Of a stretch of 64,000 nucleotides of DNA, positions 1-11,800 are shown piece by piece. The notes beneath the pieces were generated by a model, which had not been told where the DNA came from, made no database searches, and saw nothing but the letters and a program-made list of their open reading frames with translations. Source of the DNA: Pterobdella sp. o SKG-2022 (Eukaryota > Annelida > Clitellata > Hirudinida > Piscicolidae); the NCBI GenBank assembly GCA_964035795.1, contig OZ038322.1, positions 6,438,925 to 6,502,924 of the forward strand, in the 5' to 3' direction. How positions within the stretch are numbered: position 1 is the stretch's first letter; every line of letters begins with the position of its first letter. The position numbers were made by a program, and so were the translations under genes.

Positions 1-412
1 ATCTTATGAAAACATTTCTCGAATATTATTTCCACTTTTCCCAAAAGTAGTGTTTTTTAGAAAGACAGTCTAATTCTATTTAACGTTCATTTTATCCTAG
101 TTTTAGTAACGAGGTTTCAAGACGGTGCAAGATGGTTAAGCCTGCAGAGCTGAATTGTTTGTATCAGGTTTTAGTGGTTACCGAAAAAAACACTTGCGAG
201 CATGAGTCTCAGAGTTTTTTAGACATTTGAATTTATTGAATAAAGCAAAAACGGCAAGCCTTCGATGGTAAAATTTTGAATCCCAATTGTTAGTCTAGCT
301 TCAACTCATTTTAAATAATTTTTAAAAAGTTACGTTCATTCAAATATAAAACAAAGTATTAGATGTTAAACTAATAACAGCATTCAATTAACCCAGGAGC
401 TGATGTACTCAG
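1..412 (+). other. Xlox intron (upstream part)
   Basis: AT-rich sequence before the splice acceptor at 411-412. No coding exon, RNA gene or clear repeat was seen. The 5' exon of Xlox must lie upstream of the window. Confidence 0.6.
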
Positions 413-926
413 CTTGGACGACAACAAACGCACAAGAACAGCCTACACCAGGTTTCAGTTGTTGGAGCTCGAAAAGGAGTTTCACTTCGACAAATACATT
501 TCGAGACCTCGAAGAATTGAACTGGCAACGAGTTTGATGCTGACTGAGAGACATATTAAAATTTGGTTCCAAAACCGTAGAATGAAGTGGAAAAAAGCGG
601 AGTATGGCAAGATAAGTTCAACAACCTTGATGGACAACTCTCAAACTGAAAATGATTCAAACAGAACTGCATCTAGTGGTTACGTAGGCCCAAGCGAAAA
701 AATCATATCTCTGAACAGTTGTCACCGATCAAGCGCACAAATGAAGCAACTGAGGACTACAGACCTTATAAGCAGTAGCAGCAGTGAAGAGGCAGGTAAG
801 AACGATGGAGAAAGATCAGATCGAGGCATTACGAAGGACAATTACGATTCGTTTGTGTGGGAGAGTAATGAGTATGTGGTGAAAAGTTTCGAGCATGGTC
901 GATGCGGCAGTCATGCTTTTTATTGA
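413..926 (+). CDS. Pdx1/Xlox: ParaHox homeodomain protein Xlox/Pdx, last exon (partial gene)
   Basis: This exon starts after the acceptor ending at 412 (preceding phase 2) and ends at the TGA at 924-926. It begins almost directly with a complete 60-residue homeodomain starting [10 protein letters not shown] and running through KYISRPRR and [19 protein letters not shown]. The His in ERHIKIW (homeodomain position 44) and the [10 protein letters not shown] start are diagnostic of Xlox/Pdx rather than Hox3, Hox4 or Hox5. Helix 3 keeps the DNA-contacting Gln50 and Asn51. In the family this is a nuclear transcription factor of gut and endocrine endoderm. The tail of about 110 residues is Ser/Asn-rich with an acidic stretch and has no recognised domain. 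The N-terminal exon with the hexapeptide motif is outside the window. No Gsx or Cdx homeobox is seen nearby. AATAAA-type signals follow near 995 and 1025. Confidence 0.93.
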
Positions 927-2204
927 ATATTCAAATTTGCATTTTTTTTATTATTACAAACAGCTTTACATATTACATGGAGTTATTTTTAAGAAATAAA
1001 AGAAATAACAGTTTCAATTTTAAATAAAACATAAAAAAGTGAATATTTGACGGCGTCCATTTGAAGGTGTCCTAATCAATGTATTCAATGATCTTTGGAA
1101 CTGTGAAAAACAAGTATGTATAACTAAAAATGCTATTGAAATGATTGATTTTTAAAATATACAGTTTTTAATTGATTTTTCAAATTGTTAGTAAAGTAAT
1201 AAAAAAATTTTTTTAAATCAATAATATATGTGAATATATGCTGAAACAGATATTTTAATGCTCTTTTGATTTCATTTTTAGAATTATATCTTATCCAAAC
1301 AAATAATACTTATCTTTTTTTAAATTTTTTTTTTTTGATTAGCAACCTCAATAACTAATGAAAACAAATTTTTCAACAACCTCACTTAATCTTAATCTTT
1401 ATCTAAAACTCTTAATCAATATCTTTATCCATGCACACCACAATGAAGTTAGCAAACATTTATCCATAAATTTTCATAGTATTTATATGATATCATGGAT
1501 ACTAGAAATGCTTGGAGTTCATGCCACCAAAATGACATTCATAATTGCATGTATGGTGTTTTATTTTGAAAAATTAACTTAAAAATTTGAGAAACTTTTT
1601 AATTTTCAATAATTACAATTATTTACTAAATAAATAAATACTACACACTTATTACTATCATTTTTGAAATATAGCTGGAAAAACATGAATTTGAAGTTTC
1701 GAAAATGAGTGAAAACACAGCCTGGAATTGTAATAAAAAACTTCAACTAACTTATTCTAATGATAGCCACGGATGATGCAAAAAGAAAAAAACTTCCGAT
1801 CAATGCTTGTCTCACTCTGTCTTCTTCTTCCTTGCATGTGGAAGGATCTTGAGGCAGTCCTCGCAACATTTTACAAAGAATAAATAATTTATTAAACTTA
1901 TAAAACTGATATTCGGTTAATCTAGATTTTTTTGAGTTTTATTCATAAAAACCTGCCCATAGAAAGTTTAACCTTACAATATAATATCGTTTTATAACCC
2001 CAAAACAATAAGTGTATCAACTTTTAAAACTTGTTTTAGTGAAAAAACGCAAATTTTTTTACAGTAAAAAAATGTTTTTGATTGATTCAAAAATTAAATT
2101 AGTTTCAATTTGCTTTTAGTAGTGAGCTAAAACTGAAACTAAAATTCATTAAGTTCCCAATTTTATTTTCTAAATGATTGATTCTGAATGAAAATTTTTT
2201 AAAC
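927..2204. other. Intergenic region, Xlox to AP4M1
   Basis: AT-rich. It holds candidate polyadenylation signals for Xlox (AATAAA near 995 and 1025). Short open frames in it (for example 1358-1582) resemble nothing I recognise and are probably chance. Confidence 0.5.
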
Positions 2205-5200
2205 ATGTTTTTCACTGAAATTTTGATTTTTTCAAAAGATGGAGATTTATTTTTAAGCGAAACCTGTGAGTTATAAATGGAACAAAATTTCATCTAATTG
2301 AATGTCTCCAAAACATTTCTATGAATTGAATCTCTATTTTTTTAGATAGAGAAATGACATCAATTGAAAAGGAAATGAGAAAAAGGATTTTGAAACCTAA
2401 CATTGATACCTTTGATCCAGCTTTTGTGAGACTCTGATTAAATTTAAATTTTTGAGATTGATAATAATCTAATTTCGATGAAAAATTTCAAAATATGCTA
2501 CTCAATGAAAAAAACATCTAATTTAATCCAAAGAAATCTAGAAAAGGTTTAAACTGCAATTACATAAGAAAAAAAGACATATTTATTGGCAGCACTTCAC
2601 TAGGTCTCAGTAATGTATATATCTTTGATGTGCTCGAAAGGTTTGTGCACTTTATTTGAATTTTTTTTGTCTCATCATCATATCATTATTTATGGTATAT
2701 AATCAGAACCACTTTTGAAGTCATCTATATATTATTTCCTCAATTATTTTATTTCAATTTTCATACAGGTTCTCAAGAATTTTGCGAGATTTCTGTGGTG
2801 AAGTCAATTGTAAAAATATTGAGAATAATATTGTATTGGTTTATGAAATTCTCAATGAATTCATGGTAAAGTATTAGATATAAATTTATCTTTCAGTGAC
2901 CAACAGTTTATATCAACATTCAAAATGTTGTATCTATTTAGTTTCTAGTAATTTTATCTATATTCTCTACATACATATAATCTAATTAAGGTTATTTTTT
3001 CAATTACTCATCATCATAATTCTTTTACATCTGTTTCCATGCTAGCATGGTTTGGACAATTCACATCACTTCTACTTATATAATTTATTCTTCCATAAAG
3101 GATGATGGTGTGGTTCAGATAGATAGCACAACAAAAATGAAAGCGTTGATTCTGATGGAGGTTGAGAGCAATGAAGATCATGGGAGTAAGGAGAATAATT
3201 TCAACACCAGCCTTCTCTCAACATTTCCTATCTCTGATGATGTCTTACATAAAGTGACACTTTTTTGAGATTAACATTTTTTTTATAATTTTATGTTTTT
3301 TGTTAGGTTAAAATTTTAGTTTTGCTATAAATCAGATGGATATTAAAATATTAATTCAGTTATTATCAATCAATCAATCAAATTTTTTTATAGCCCGTTT
3401 TCCTTTACCAAGGGTTGGTCTTTTTGAAAGTTCTCTCTCGAAGTCGGCCTTTCCATGCAGAGCGATCGAGTGGGTCCGCACAAACCATGTCTAGCTTTCT
3501 TTTATCATTCAATATGAGCTCATTCCAAGTCTTTTTGGGCCTACCAGGCTTCTTGCAAATATCTAAATCCAACTTTCGCAACTGAGAAATCCAACCCACA
3601 CTACGCTCTACATGTCCGAACCACCTCATCCTGTTTGTATGAAGAACTACCTCAACATCCTGAATGCCAAGTTTTGAAAGGAGTGAGTGAGAGCAAACGT
3701 TATCATTCGTTTTGATGTTGCATATCCAGCGAATCATGGCAAGGTCATTTCGTCTAAGGCGGTTCAATGTGGAAACTGTTACGGGCCATGTTTCAGCAGC
3801 ATGTAACATAGCTCTTCTGACACAGGTTGAATAGACACGGCCTCTGGTCAATAATGATAAATGACGATTAGCAAGGAGTGGAAGAAGTTAGCGAAATTTA
3901 GCCCAGGCACAGTTACAACGTGTTATTGAAGCAAGCTTACATCCACCATCTGCAGATAACATATCTCCAAGATAGCAGAACTCTGGGACAACTTCCAGTT
4001 TTTCATCACCAATCATCACTTCCTTTACTAATCTCCCATCAACAGGCCGTGCTGTACCAAGGCAACGAGCGCATCGGAAGTTAAGATCCGAAGTTAGAGG
4101 GCCTTTTATGGCGCTGCATTTCTTGTGTACCAATTGCCTGCAGCCTCCATACTGAATAGCATTTCTACCCACACCTGCTTGGCATACACCACAAGGATAC
4201 ATCCCAGATTTTCTCAACACATCAAGGTTCGAACCAGAAACCATTAGCTTTGTCTTACCCATATTCACCCTCAACCCCATTTTCTTTATCTCCGATCTCC
4301 ATGTTCTCAACTTCACTAATAGTTCATCCATGGACTGAGCACTTACCATTAAGTCGTCAGCATACAAGATCTCCCAAGGGCAACCTGTACGTAACTCCAT
4401 AGATAAAGCTTCCAGCACAATAAAAAAAAGTAATGGACTAAGAACAGAACCTTGATGGACACCTACCTGAACATCAAACGAGTTGCTATACTCATCATCA
4501 ACTCTCACCCTACTTCTCACTTCCTTGTACATGGATTGTACAATTCTCACAAGCCATTCATCAATTTTCAATTTACGCATACTCCACCAAATCACTTCTC
4601 GTGGCACTATGTCAGGCTTTCTCCAGATCAATGAATGCTAAGTAGAGGGTCTTACCAGCAACCAAATGCTTTTCTTGTAACTGACGGAGGATAAATATGG
4701 CATCAGTTGTATCCTGACCTTGCATAAAACCACATTGCATATCATTAATCACCACCCTCTGTCTTATAAAACCTTCCACTACGCTCTCCAAAACCTTCAT
4801 AACCTGATCAATTAACTTCAAACCCCTATAGCTAGACCTTTTTAAAGCATCACCTTTACCCTTATATACACTGACTATGTGACTTTTCTGCCACTCAGAC
4901 GGTATACGGTTCTCAAAGATGATGTCTTCAATGAGATCTTGAATCATACTAGCACCACTTGAACCTGCGGCCTTGAGCATCTCAGCAACAATACTTGAAG
5001 GACCTGCTGCTTTCCCAAGGCTCATCTTATTAATGGCCTTTCTAATCATTGCTGTAATGATAGGTTCGATAGGACCTTCCATGGAATAGACTTCGGACAA
5101 ACCACCTGGATTCCATGAAAACTCCACATTGAGAAGGTGCATATAATGCTATCTCCATGCTTCTTTTTTGGAATCAACATCCAGGGACATTTGGCCATTA

Positions 5201-8200
5201 TTATTTCTCACCGGTTTATCCTCAATGACGTCCTGGTTTTCTCGCTACATTTGCTTAGCCAGTCGATATATCTCAACAGATCTGGGATTGATTTTTTTGA
5301 ACGCAATCTTCTCAGCATCAGTTTTGGCTGTGTACAGCAAGGTTGGATGCACGTTTAGCCGCCTGATAAGCATCTCTATCTCCTCCTGCTTTCCATACTT
5401 TGAAACATTTGCGTTTGTGGGACACAGCTTGCTGCACCTTGTTATTCCACTACCAAGTCTGCCTTTTCCAGTTATGTTTTGCAGAGACTCCGCAAACCTG
5501 TTTTGTAGCATTAATCAAATTGATTTTCAGGTATTTCCAACGCTCATCTAAAGCTATTATTAGTTATTACTTATATATAAAATGATATTCTCAATTTTAA
5601 TTAACTTTATAATACGAATGTTTTTAGTTAGGTATGGACCTAAGTCCAAAAACAACCTCCAGCCAAACAGCCCAAAGATCCGTCATTGAGAGAAAAACTG
5701 ACCAAGTAATATGTTGTACAGTAGATATCTGTTCAATAAAACATAGTTAATGCTTTTCACTAGTGTAGCATAGTCGTAGTTAAAATTTACTTTTCTTTAT
5801 CTGTTAGAACCTGGATAACAGTAGACTTAATTAGCAGTTATTTGGGGATATTTTGGTATCATTGTTATAGGCTTGGCGGAAGATCCTAGTTGATATCGAC
5901 ATAACATTATTTTTAATATGGGTATGACGGAGCTTAATTTTCTATAATTTTTAAGTTGAATGAAATTGTAGTACTACAAAAATTAGATCTGAATAACATC
6001 GGTTACTTTTTCTGTCAAAAACTTTGCCGTATGTTATTTTTCTTGTTGGTATAAGAAAATGAGTTAGACGACTGTTCTTGAGTTCAGTTACTGTGTAAGG
6101 CAGCCTTATCATATATGGATAAAGAGAATACTATGTGTTATACATATTTCATCATCATCAATACGTTATATTTTGATGAACGGTTACTTATTAACCAAAA
6201 ATATTGTAACTGGTTTTCAAAGAAGATCACTAGCGATATTTGCTGTGATATGAGAATGGTTGAGTAGATTTCCTGTAAACTCAAAAAGTAACAGATGATA
6301 TAATAAACCGAAAAACAGACCGATACTCCCGACATTCCCAGTATATAAATATGCCGTGATGGCACGCATAAAGATATTCGCTGAAAAACACAGCAAGTAT
6401 TTTTATTGATTTGTTGAAAATATTTAGAGATATGAACATGTGATCCGTTAGTAAAAGAGCTTTCGTAAGACGTCGTTCGATTAGGACTTGTTTAGAGTAA
6501 TGTGTAATGATGAGGATCTTCATCTCTGGGAATGATGGCTACCGTATACAACCATTCAGCCTATGACAACTGACATAAAATCATGATAATTAATAATTTT
6601 TTGGTTTTAATTTTAAAAGAAACTATTCTTTTCGATAAGTTTGACCTTATTATACAACATTAGTAGGTCGTGTTATCCTGATGATTGATATTACAAATGT
6701 TAAAAAAATAATGCAATCCATCTCACTGTATGATACAAAATAATAATGAAGTAGCTATTTTTAAACATCTTCCATATGTCACTAACCCACAGCTTCGGCC
6801 CTCAGAGTTGTTTGTTGATGTGATTGAGAATCTAAATGCGGTGTGCAATCAGCAGGTTGCATTAGATTACAATTATAATTTATTTATATTGTTTTTGTTG
6901 CTTTTATTATTTTTATTATTGTTTTTTTTTTCATCAATATTAATTATATACTTCATTCTCAAATCTATATTTTATGTTCTATTATCTTGATTTTTTAGCT
7001 CTAGTTTTTTAAAATTTCATTACTTTCATACACAACACTAGGGAGATTTGCTTGATTACGAAATAAATGGAAAAATAGTGCTGAAAAATCATTTGCTAAA
7101 CAACCCGCTCATCAAGATGAGGTTCAATCACAATCAACCATCAGGTGATGCTTCATCGTTGAAGATTTCATCTTTAAGTAAAGAGGCAGTACAAACGGCA
7201 TATCTTTTTCGTTTATTTATATCAATTGATAATGTAAGTTAGACTTCCAAAAAGCTTCGTGTTTCAGATTAATATACTTCGTGTTTGTTTGCCTAAAGTA
7301 ATTTTTTGATTATACATCATTTTTAAAAATATAAATTAAACCCGAGTCAACCTCTAAGATATCTTCAAACGGGAATTTCATCCATTGAAATTTTGCTACC
7401 ACAGTATTCGGCAGTCTTATGGAACACACCTTTGCAGTCGATGTGGACACTGCATCTCTCAACGATAAAAATATTGCATGCTTTCATGCTAAGGAGGGCG
7501 AGGTTTTCAATGTCAAGTATTTATATGCATATTAATAACTTTAATAATGCTAATAACAATTAAAGGTGATGCTATTCACGCAATTATTATTTATATTCAA
7601 TCAGTATAGCCTTATTAATTAATTAAAATACATATCAATATGATTTCAACCTTAAATTGACAGAGCACACTTTTGAGTTACAAATGCGACAAGAATCTAG
7701 ATGTTTTCAAAGGCGGAGGTGAAAAAATAATTCCAATATCTATTGATCATCAAATCTCTAGAAAAGAACATTTCGACAAGTTAGTCAATTTGTTATTCAA
7801 GCAGTATAATGTTTCTTAATTTTGGGGCATGGCTGTGTTTAAAAAAACTCAGTTCACTTAGAAATCTAAAACCTGATATCGATACACTAAAAAATGTGAA
7901 CGTTATCTTTAAAAGAACTATGCATTGCAAGTTTATAGAAATCATATTCCTTTAAACCAGGGTTGTTACTCTGGAGTTAACCTTGAAGCCATCATTGGTC
8001 AACACGAGCAAAATCACCAACCTTTCTGTGGTAGCAACTCTGTATGGTGGCATCGACAGGTTTTTTGATTATTGTATGTTTTCCACTCTCTGCTGAGAGA
8101 AACGGAATCTAGTCTGAATTATGATGATGATATATTTCTATAAATGAATATTGGAATTTTGATGAATCTATCTAATATTAATCTTAATGCTGTGGATATT

Positions 8201-8671
8201 TGTAAATATGGTTGATAAAAATTCTTATAAATATTTGTAAATATCTAAAGGATAATTCCAAGCATGAAGAATTTTTCATTAGAAGAGGAATGTGAAGTTA
8301 TCTATGGAGATGACATGGGTGGAGATGGCAAGCACTGCAAACTTAATTGGAAGCTACAAAACATTTCATCAAATGTTCCCTTAAAAGCTTCTTTCGAGGT
8401 AATTTACACAAATTTAATATTTTTTAAATGATTTCTGTTTAATAGAATAATTAAAAACATTCGACAGATATTTGGCACCAAAGCAGACTTTTCGTTTCGA
8501 ACTGAAGTCATTTTGTTGAATTATGAAATATCGAACTATTCGCTCAGCAGATTAAACATATCTGCATTGAAATTTATTGACAATACTAATGCTAAAACTG
8601 AAATTAATGCTAAAAGTTGGGTTCGCTATATAACTACTTCGAAATCTCATATTTTAAAAATAAATAAATGA
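2205..8671 (+). CDS. AP4M1: Adaptor-related protein complex mu subunit, AP-4 mu-like
   Basis: Exons: 2205-2265, 2346-2425, 2534-2640, 2769-2865, 3101-3253, 5628-5705, 6793-6855, 7042-7177, 7405-7516, 7666-7779, 7961-8059, 8251-8398, 8468-8671. All junctions are GT-AG and phases close to 484 codons (human about 453 residues). The N-terminus reads as the longin-like domain (FSKDGDLF, then NNIVLVYEILNEF, like the conserved mu core NVALVYELLDE). SELFVDVIENLN opens the mu-homology domain and the end is KSWVRYITTS. In the family, mu binds Tyr-based sorting signals in cargo at the trans-Golgi network as part of the AP-4 heterotetramer. AP-4 is preferred over AP-1/2 mu because the block between the two domains is short and the spacing between the MR and GE landmarks (53 residues) equals that of AP4M1. 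It is not certain: divergence is high. A LINE lies in intron 5. AATAAA follows at 8705. Confidence 0.82.
3024..3060 (+). repeat. Copy of the TTTCCATGCTAGCATGG motif
   Basis: The 37 bases contain the near-palindrome CCATGCTAGCATGG followed by TTTGGAC. Related copies are at about 9811-9832, 22420-22455 and 51868-51898, all in the same orientation. It sits 40 bases before AP4M1 exon 5. Confidence 0.6.
3365..5560 (-). mobile_element. Non-LTR retrotransposon (LINE), 5'-truncated, with a zinc-finger insert in the RT
   Basis: On the minus strand, broken frames give a pre-RT segment (5511-5245), the first half of the reverse transcriptase (5142-4612: IPSEWQKSHIV, FIDLEKA), a frame change, then the second half (4631-3888) with the catalytic YADD box after GVHQGSVLSPLLF. 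A Cys-rich block (CGVC...CRQLVHKKC...CARC, about 80 residues after YADD) interrupts the RT before FCYLGDML. The C-terminus (3851-3405) has RWFGHVERS and GRPKKTW. The 3' end carries a (TGAT)n tail (plus strand 3365-3382). The element is antisense inside intron 5 of AP4M1. No endonuclease domain remains and the frames are disrupted, so it is inactive. The domain order resembles the many RTE/CR1-like elements with a zinc finger; exact clade not determined. Confidence 0.9.
5706..6792 (+). other. AP4M1 intron 6, no recognised feature
   Basis: About 1.1 kb of AT-rich intron. Several short open frames on both strands have no recognisable similarity. No RNA gene or clear repeat was seen. Confidence 0.45.
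7225..7260 (+). repeat. AAAAAGCTTCGTGT repeat, copy 1
   Basis: A 36-base stretch matches 13875-13910 with about four differences, and both continue into related ACTT(C/T)GTGTTT sequence. It lies in an AP4M1 intron and belongs to the AAGCTT-centred set described with the hammerhead-like motif. Confidence 0.55.
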
Positions 8672-8852
8672 ATATTTTTTTTGATCGTCGTGAAATCAGA
8701 GTTAAAATAAAGTCTTGAATCTTGTTGTTAATTCATAAAAGGTATTTAGTATTTTTGGTAGTGGTTGCCTTGACATAAAAACAAACATTTGAAGCTAAGT
8801 CCAGTTTTAGGACTCAATCAAATCAAGATTTTGTTTTTATTTTTAATAAATC
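8672..8852 (+). other. Short AP4M1-WDR19 intergenic spacer
   Basis: 181 bases separate the mu stop from the WDR19 ATG on the same strand. It holds AATAAA at 8705-8710 and a pyrimidine-rich acceptor-like AGTTTTAG near 8803-8811. This could be a promoter or, if the animal trans-splices, a downstream-gene acceptor. There is no direct evidence for either. Confidence 0.5.
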
Positions 8853-11800
8853 ATGAAAGTAGGTTCATATTGTTTTTTTCATAAAATTTTTTAAAAATTT
8901 AAAAGTTTAAATAAAGTGCTCTAAGACGCTTTGCGATTTCATTAAAAAAGAATTTACTAAATAATTTTTTTTAATTTCTAGAAAATATTTTCTGTAAAAG
9001 CTGTAAATTCTACCAGTGAGTCAGTATTCTTTTCATGGCAAAAACATCAAGGATCATACATAGCTATAAATGAGTGTGAAAATTTTTGTTTTGACATTTA
9101 TATTCACTCCAACAAACATGGAAAGTGATGACTCTAAAAAATTAATTACAGTGATTGTGATGTACGTATTCACGATAAAAAAGGAAAAGAGATAGACACT
9201 TTTCACATGCCAGAGTAATGTTTTCAATATTTATTGATTCATCCCAGTTTCTTATAAAAAAGTGTGAGTTTATGGAATAATAAATTGTAATGATATTGAA
9301 AACAGTGTATGCACTGGCTTTGGATGGCATAAAGACGGCAACACGCTGGCCTCCGTGTGTGCCAAGAATGGAATGCTCTGGTTGTGGGATATAACTGACA
9401 GAGAAGTTAAATTCGTTGAAACTGGTTTTAGGTCTATCTAGTTTTAGTTATTTTTTAATTTTATTAATTTATTTATAAAATTAATTTTTCAAGTTACTAT
9501 TGAATTTTATAATCTCTTTATATAAATAACTTTTAAGCTTCTATTCCAAAGTTCTTTTTCAGTTCATGATGATCTGATCATTAAACGACATAAACCACCC
9601 AGGGACAAGGACACCTTGACATTTATTATGTGGGCCAAGACAAGCGACAAGCTAGCCATTGGGACACTCAAGGGAAACCTCTTCTTATACGACCAAAAAA
9701 CACTTCAGTAATATCTCTTTAAAAAAGTTAATCTGTTGAATTGGTATAATAACCATAATTTTTGAATAATTTTCAATTCATGTGTTTATTGAATCATAAA
9801 CATCATTTTTTGCGCGTGTTTCCATGCTAGCAGAAATTCGAGAACAAACCGCTTACACTACTACACTACAGAAAAATACCGATACTGGGCAAACATACAA
9901 AACGAATCTCGTGTGGAGCCTGGAGTCACCAGAATCTATTGGCTTTAGGTGGTTATATCTTAAGAATAATCTTGCTGATATTTTTTAAGGACTAAATTTT
10001 TTGGTTAGGTTGTACTTATCTAAAATTCTAGCTTTTGTTTTTTCAACATATGTATTAAGCAATTTTTGACATTTGATGTTTTGTCGAAAAATATCATTTA
10101 TTTTAAAAAACAATCAATCAAAACCTTTTTGTAGTCCGTTATCCTTTACTAAGGGTTGAGCAATTATTAATGTTGAAACGCATTTTATCTCATTTTCTAA
10201 TAATGCTGATTTCAAAAGGGAGTGAAGACCGGAGTATATCTATCAGCAACGAGAATGGAGATACAATCAAATACTTAAGCAACATGGACGCCGATGTTAA
10301 TGATCTGCAGTTCTCCTGCATCAAAAACGATGACAACTTTTCTAAAGAAGAAAATACGGTGGGTTTACATATATTTCAACACCAGAATAAACCTTCCAAC
10401 ATCAACTTTCTAATATGAACGTTTCAATTTTAAAATTTCAGGTAAGTTATATAAAAAGCAAGAATATATTGGCGTTCTTCTCGTTCGAAACTGAGAGTTC
10501 ATCGATGGAAGTGAGGTTTAATGCGGAGTATGGACGCATCGTTTCATACTCATGGTTCGAGTTTTGGAGGGTTTTTACGATAATATTTTACTGAAATCTT
10601 TAGTAATTTGGCGGTCTACTTAAATACCAACCATCAGTTTAGCTATATATCAGTGTTAAAAAATGTTATCATTTCACTTTGGCTCGAAAAAATCATTAGA
10701 TACCTTTTACTTTATAAAATATAACTTACGTATACATTACTTTATGATATTAGTTGAAAGACTTGAAACTTAATAATTAACCTGGTGAAATATACTAATA
10801 TCTAGGTACGGTGACGGATACGTATGCATGGCGTTCTCAAACGGGTATTACGTGGTCATTTCAACCCACATCAAAGAGATAGGAAAGGTTTTATAATGAA
10901 ACATGTTGGAATCCCGAAATGAAAATCTCTGTCTTTTGAGATTATTTTGTGCTATAAACATTGTTGAAGTAATTAATGAAGATAGGAAAAAAAGTTTGAA
11001 ACTAATATAATTTACAAATATTAAACAAAAACGCAGGAGATACTGAACGTGAAAGAGTTTCAGAGCAGCTTGAGTGGTTTCTCGTTGAATTCTTCCATTC
11101 AAATGATTGCTGTGGTTGGAGATAGCGGGTATGTGACAATGATACGTTTATAAAAATAGAAAACTAAAATTTAAAATACTCATAACAAAAAAGATTGAAG
11201 ACGCATCATATAATGCAGACAAGTCAACAATGGTCCCACATCCCCACACAACAAATTGCTGCTTCTCGTGGTATGACATCTTTTTTTCAAACCATAACAA
11301 CGTTGATCATAAGAATAACTTTGAAGGGGGAAAAGAAGATGAAGTTTTTGACGAGAGCAGTGGGTTGAGAGCCGAAAGAGTGAGGTGGTCAGAGGACGGT
11401 CAGCTCTTAGCCATTTCAACTTGCAGTGCTTATGACTCAGGCAGGTGCACCTACGCCGCTTGCCATGTGATGCTGGCTCAACTGCCTGTGGTGGGAGCCT
11501 GCCATGGCACTACTGTGGCTTACCTCACCTCATTGACTGAAGTCACCATACAAGATCCTATCCTACAGGTCGTTAATGATGAAAACTAACTCAAAATGAT
11601 TATTTTTCTGCAGCTCGTTTTAAGATGAAGGTATTATCGAACTTGCAGATTCGACCTCGCTCGTACACCGTTGATATTGAACCCTCCTTCATGGCCATTT
11701 ACAAACAAAACTTGGTCATTGGACTTAACAACATCGCTATCTTTTATGTTATTACTAACGAAGGTCGAATAAAATACTACCAAAAGGATTTTACTAAATT

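Noticed and set aside
7405..7500. Alternative frame in an AP4M1 exon
   Set aside because: Only the frame with VDVDTASLNDKN keeps phase with both neighbours and the expected spacing to conserved residues.
9841..9871. Longer version of WDR19 exon 6 starting at 9833
   Set aside because: It breaks phase with exon 5; the acceptor at 9871 joins directly to the conserved [11 protein letters not shown] text.
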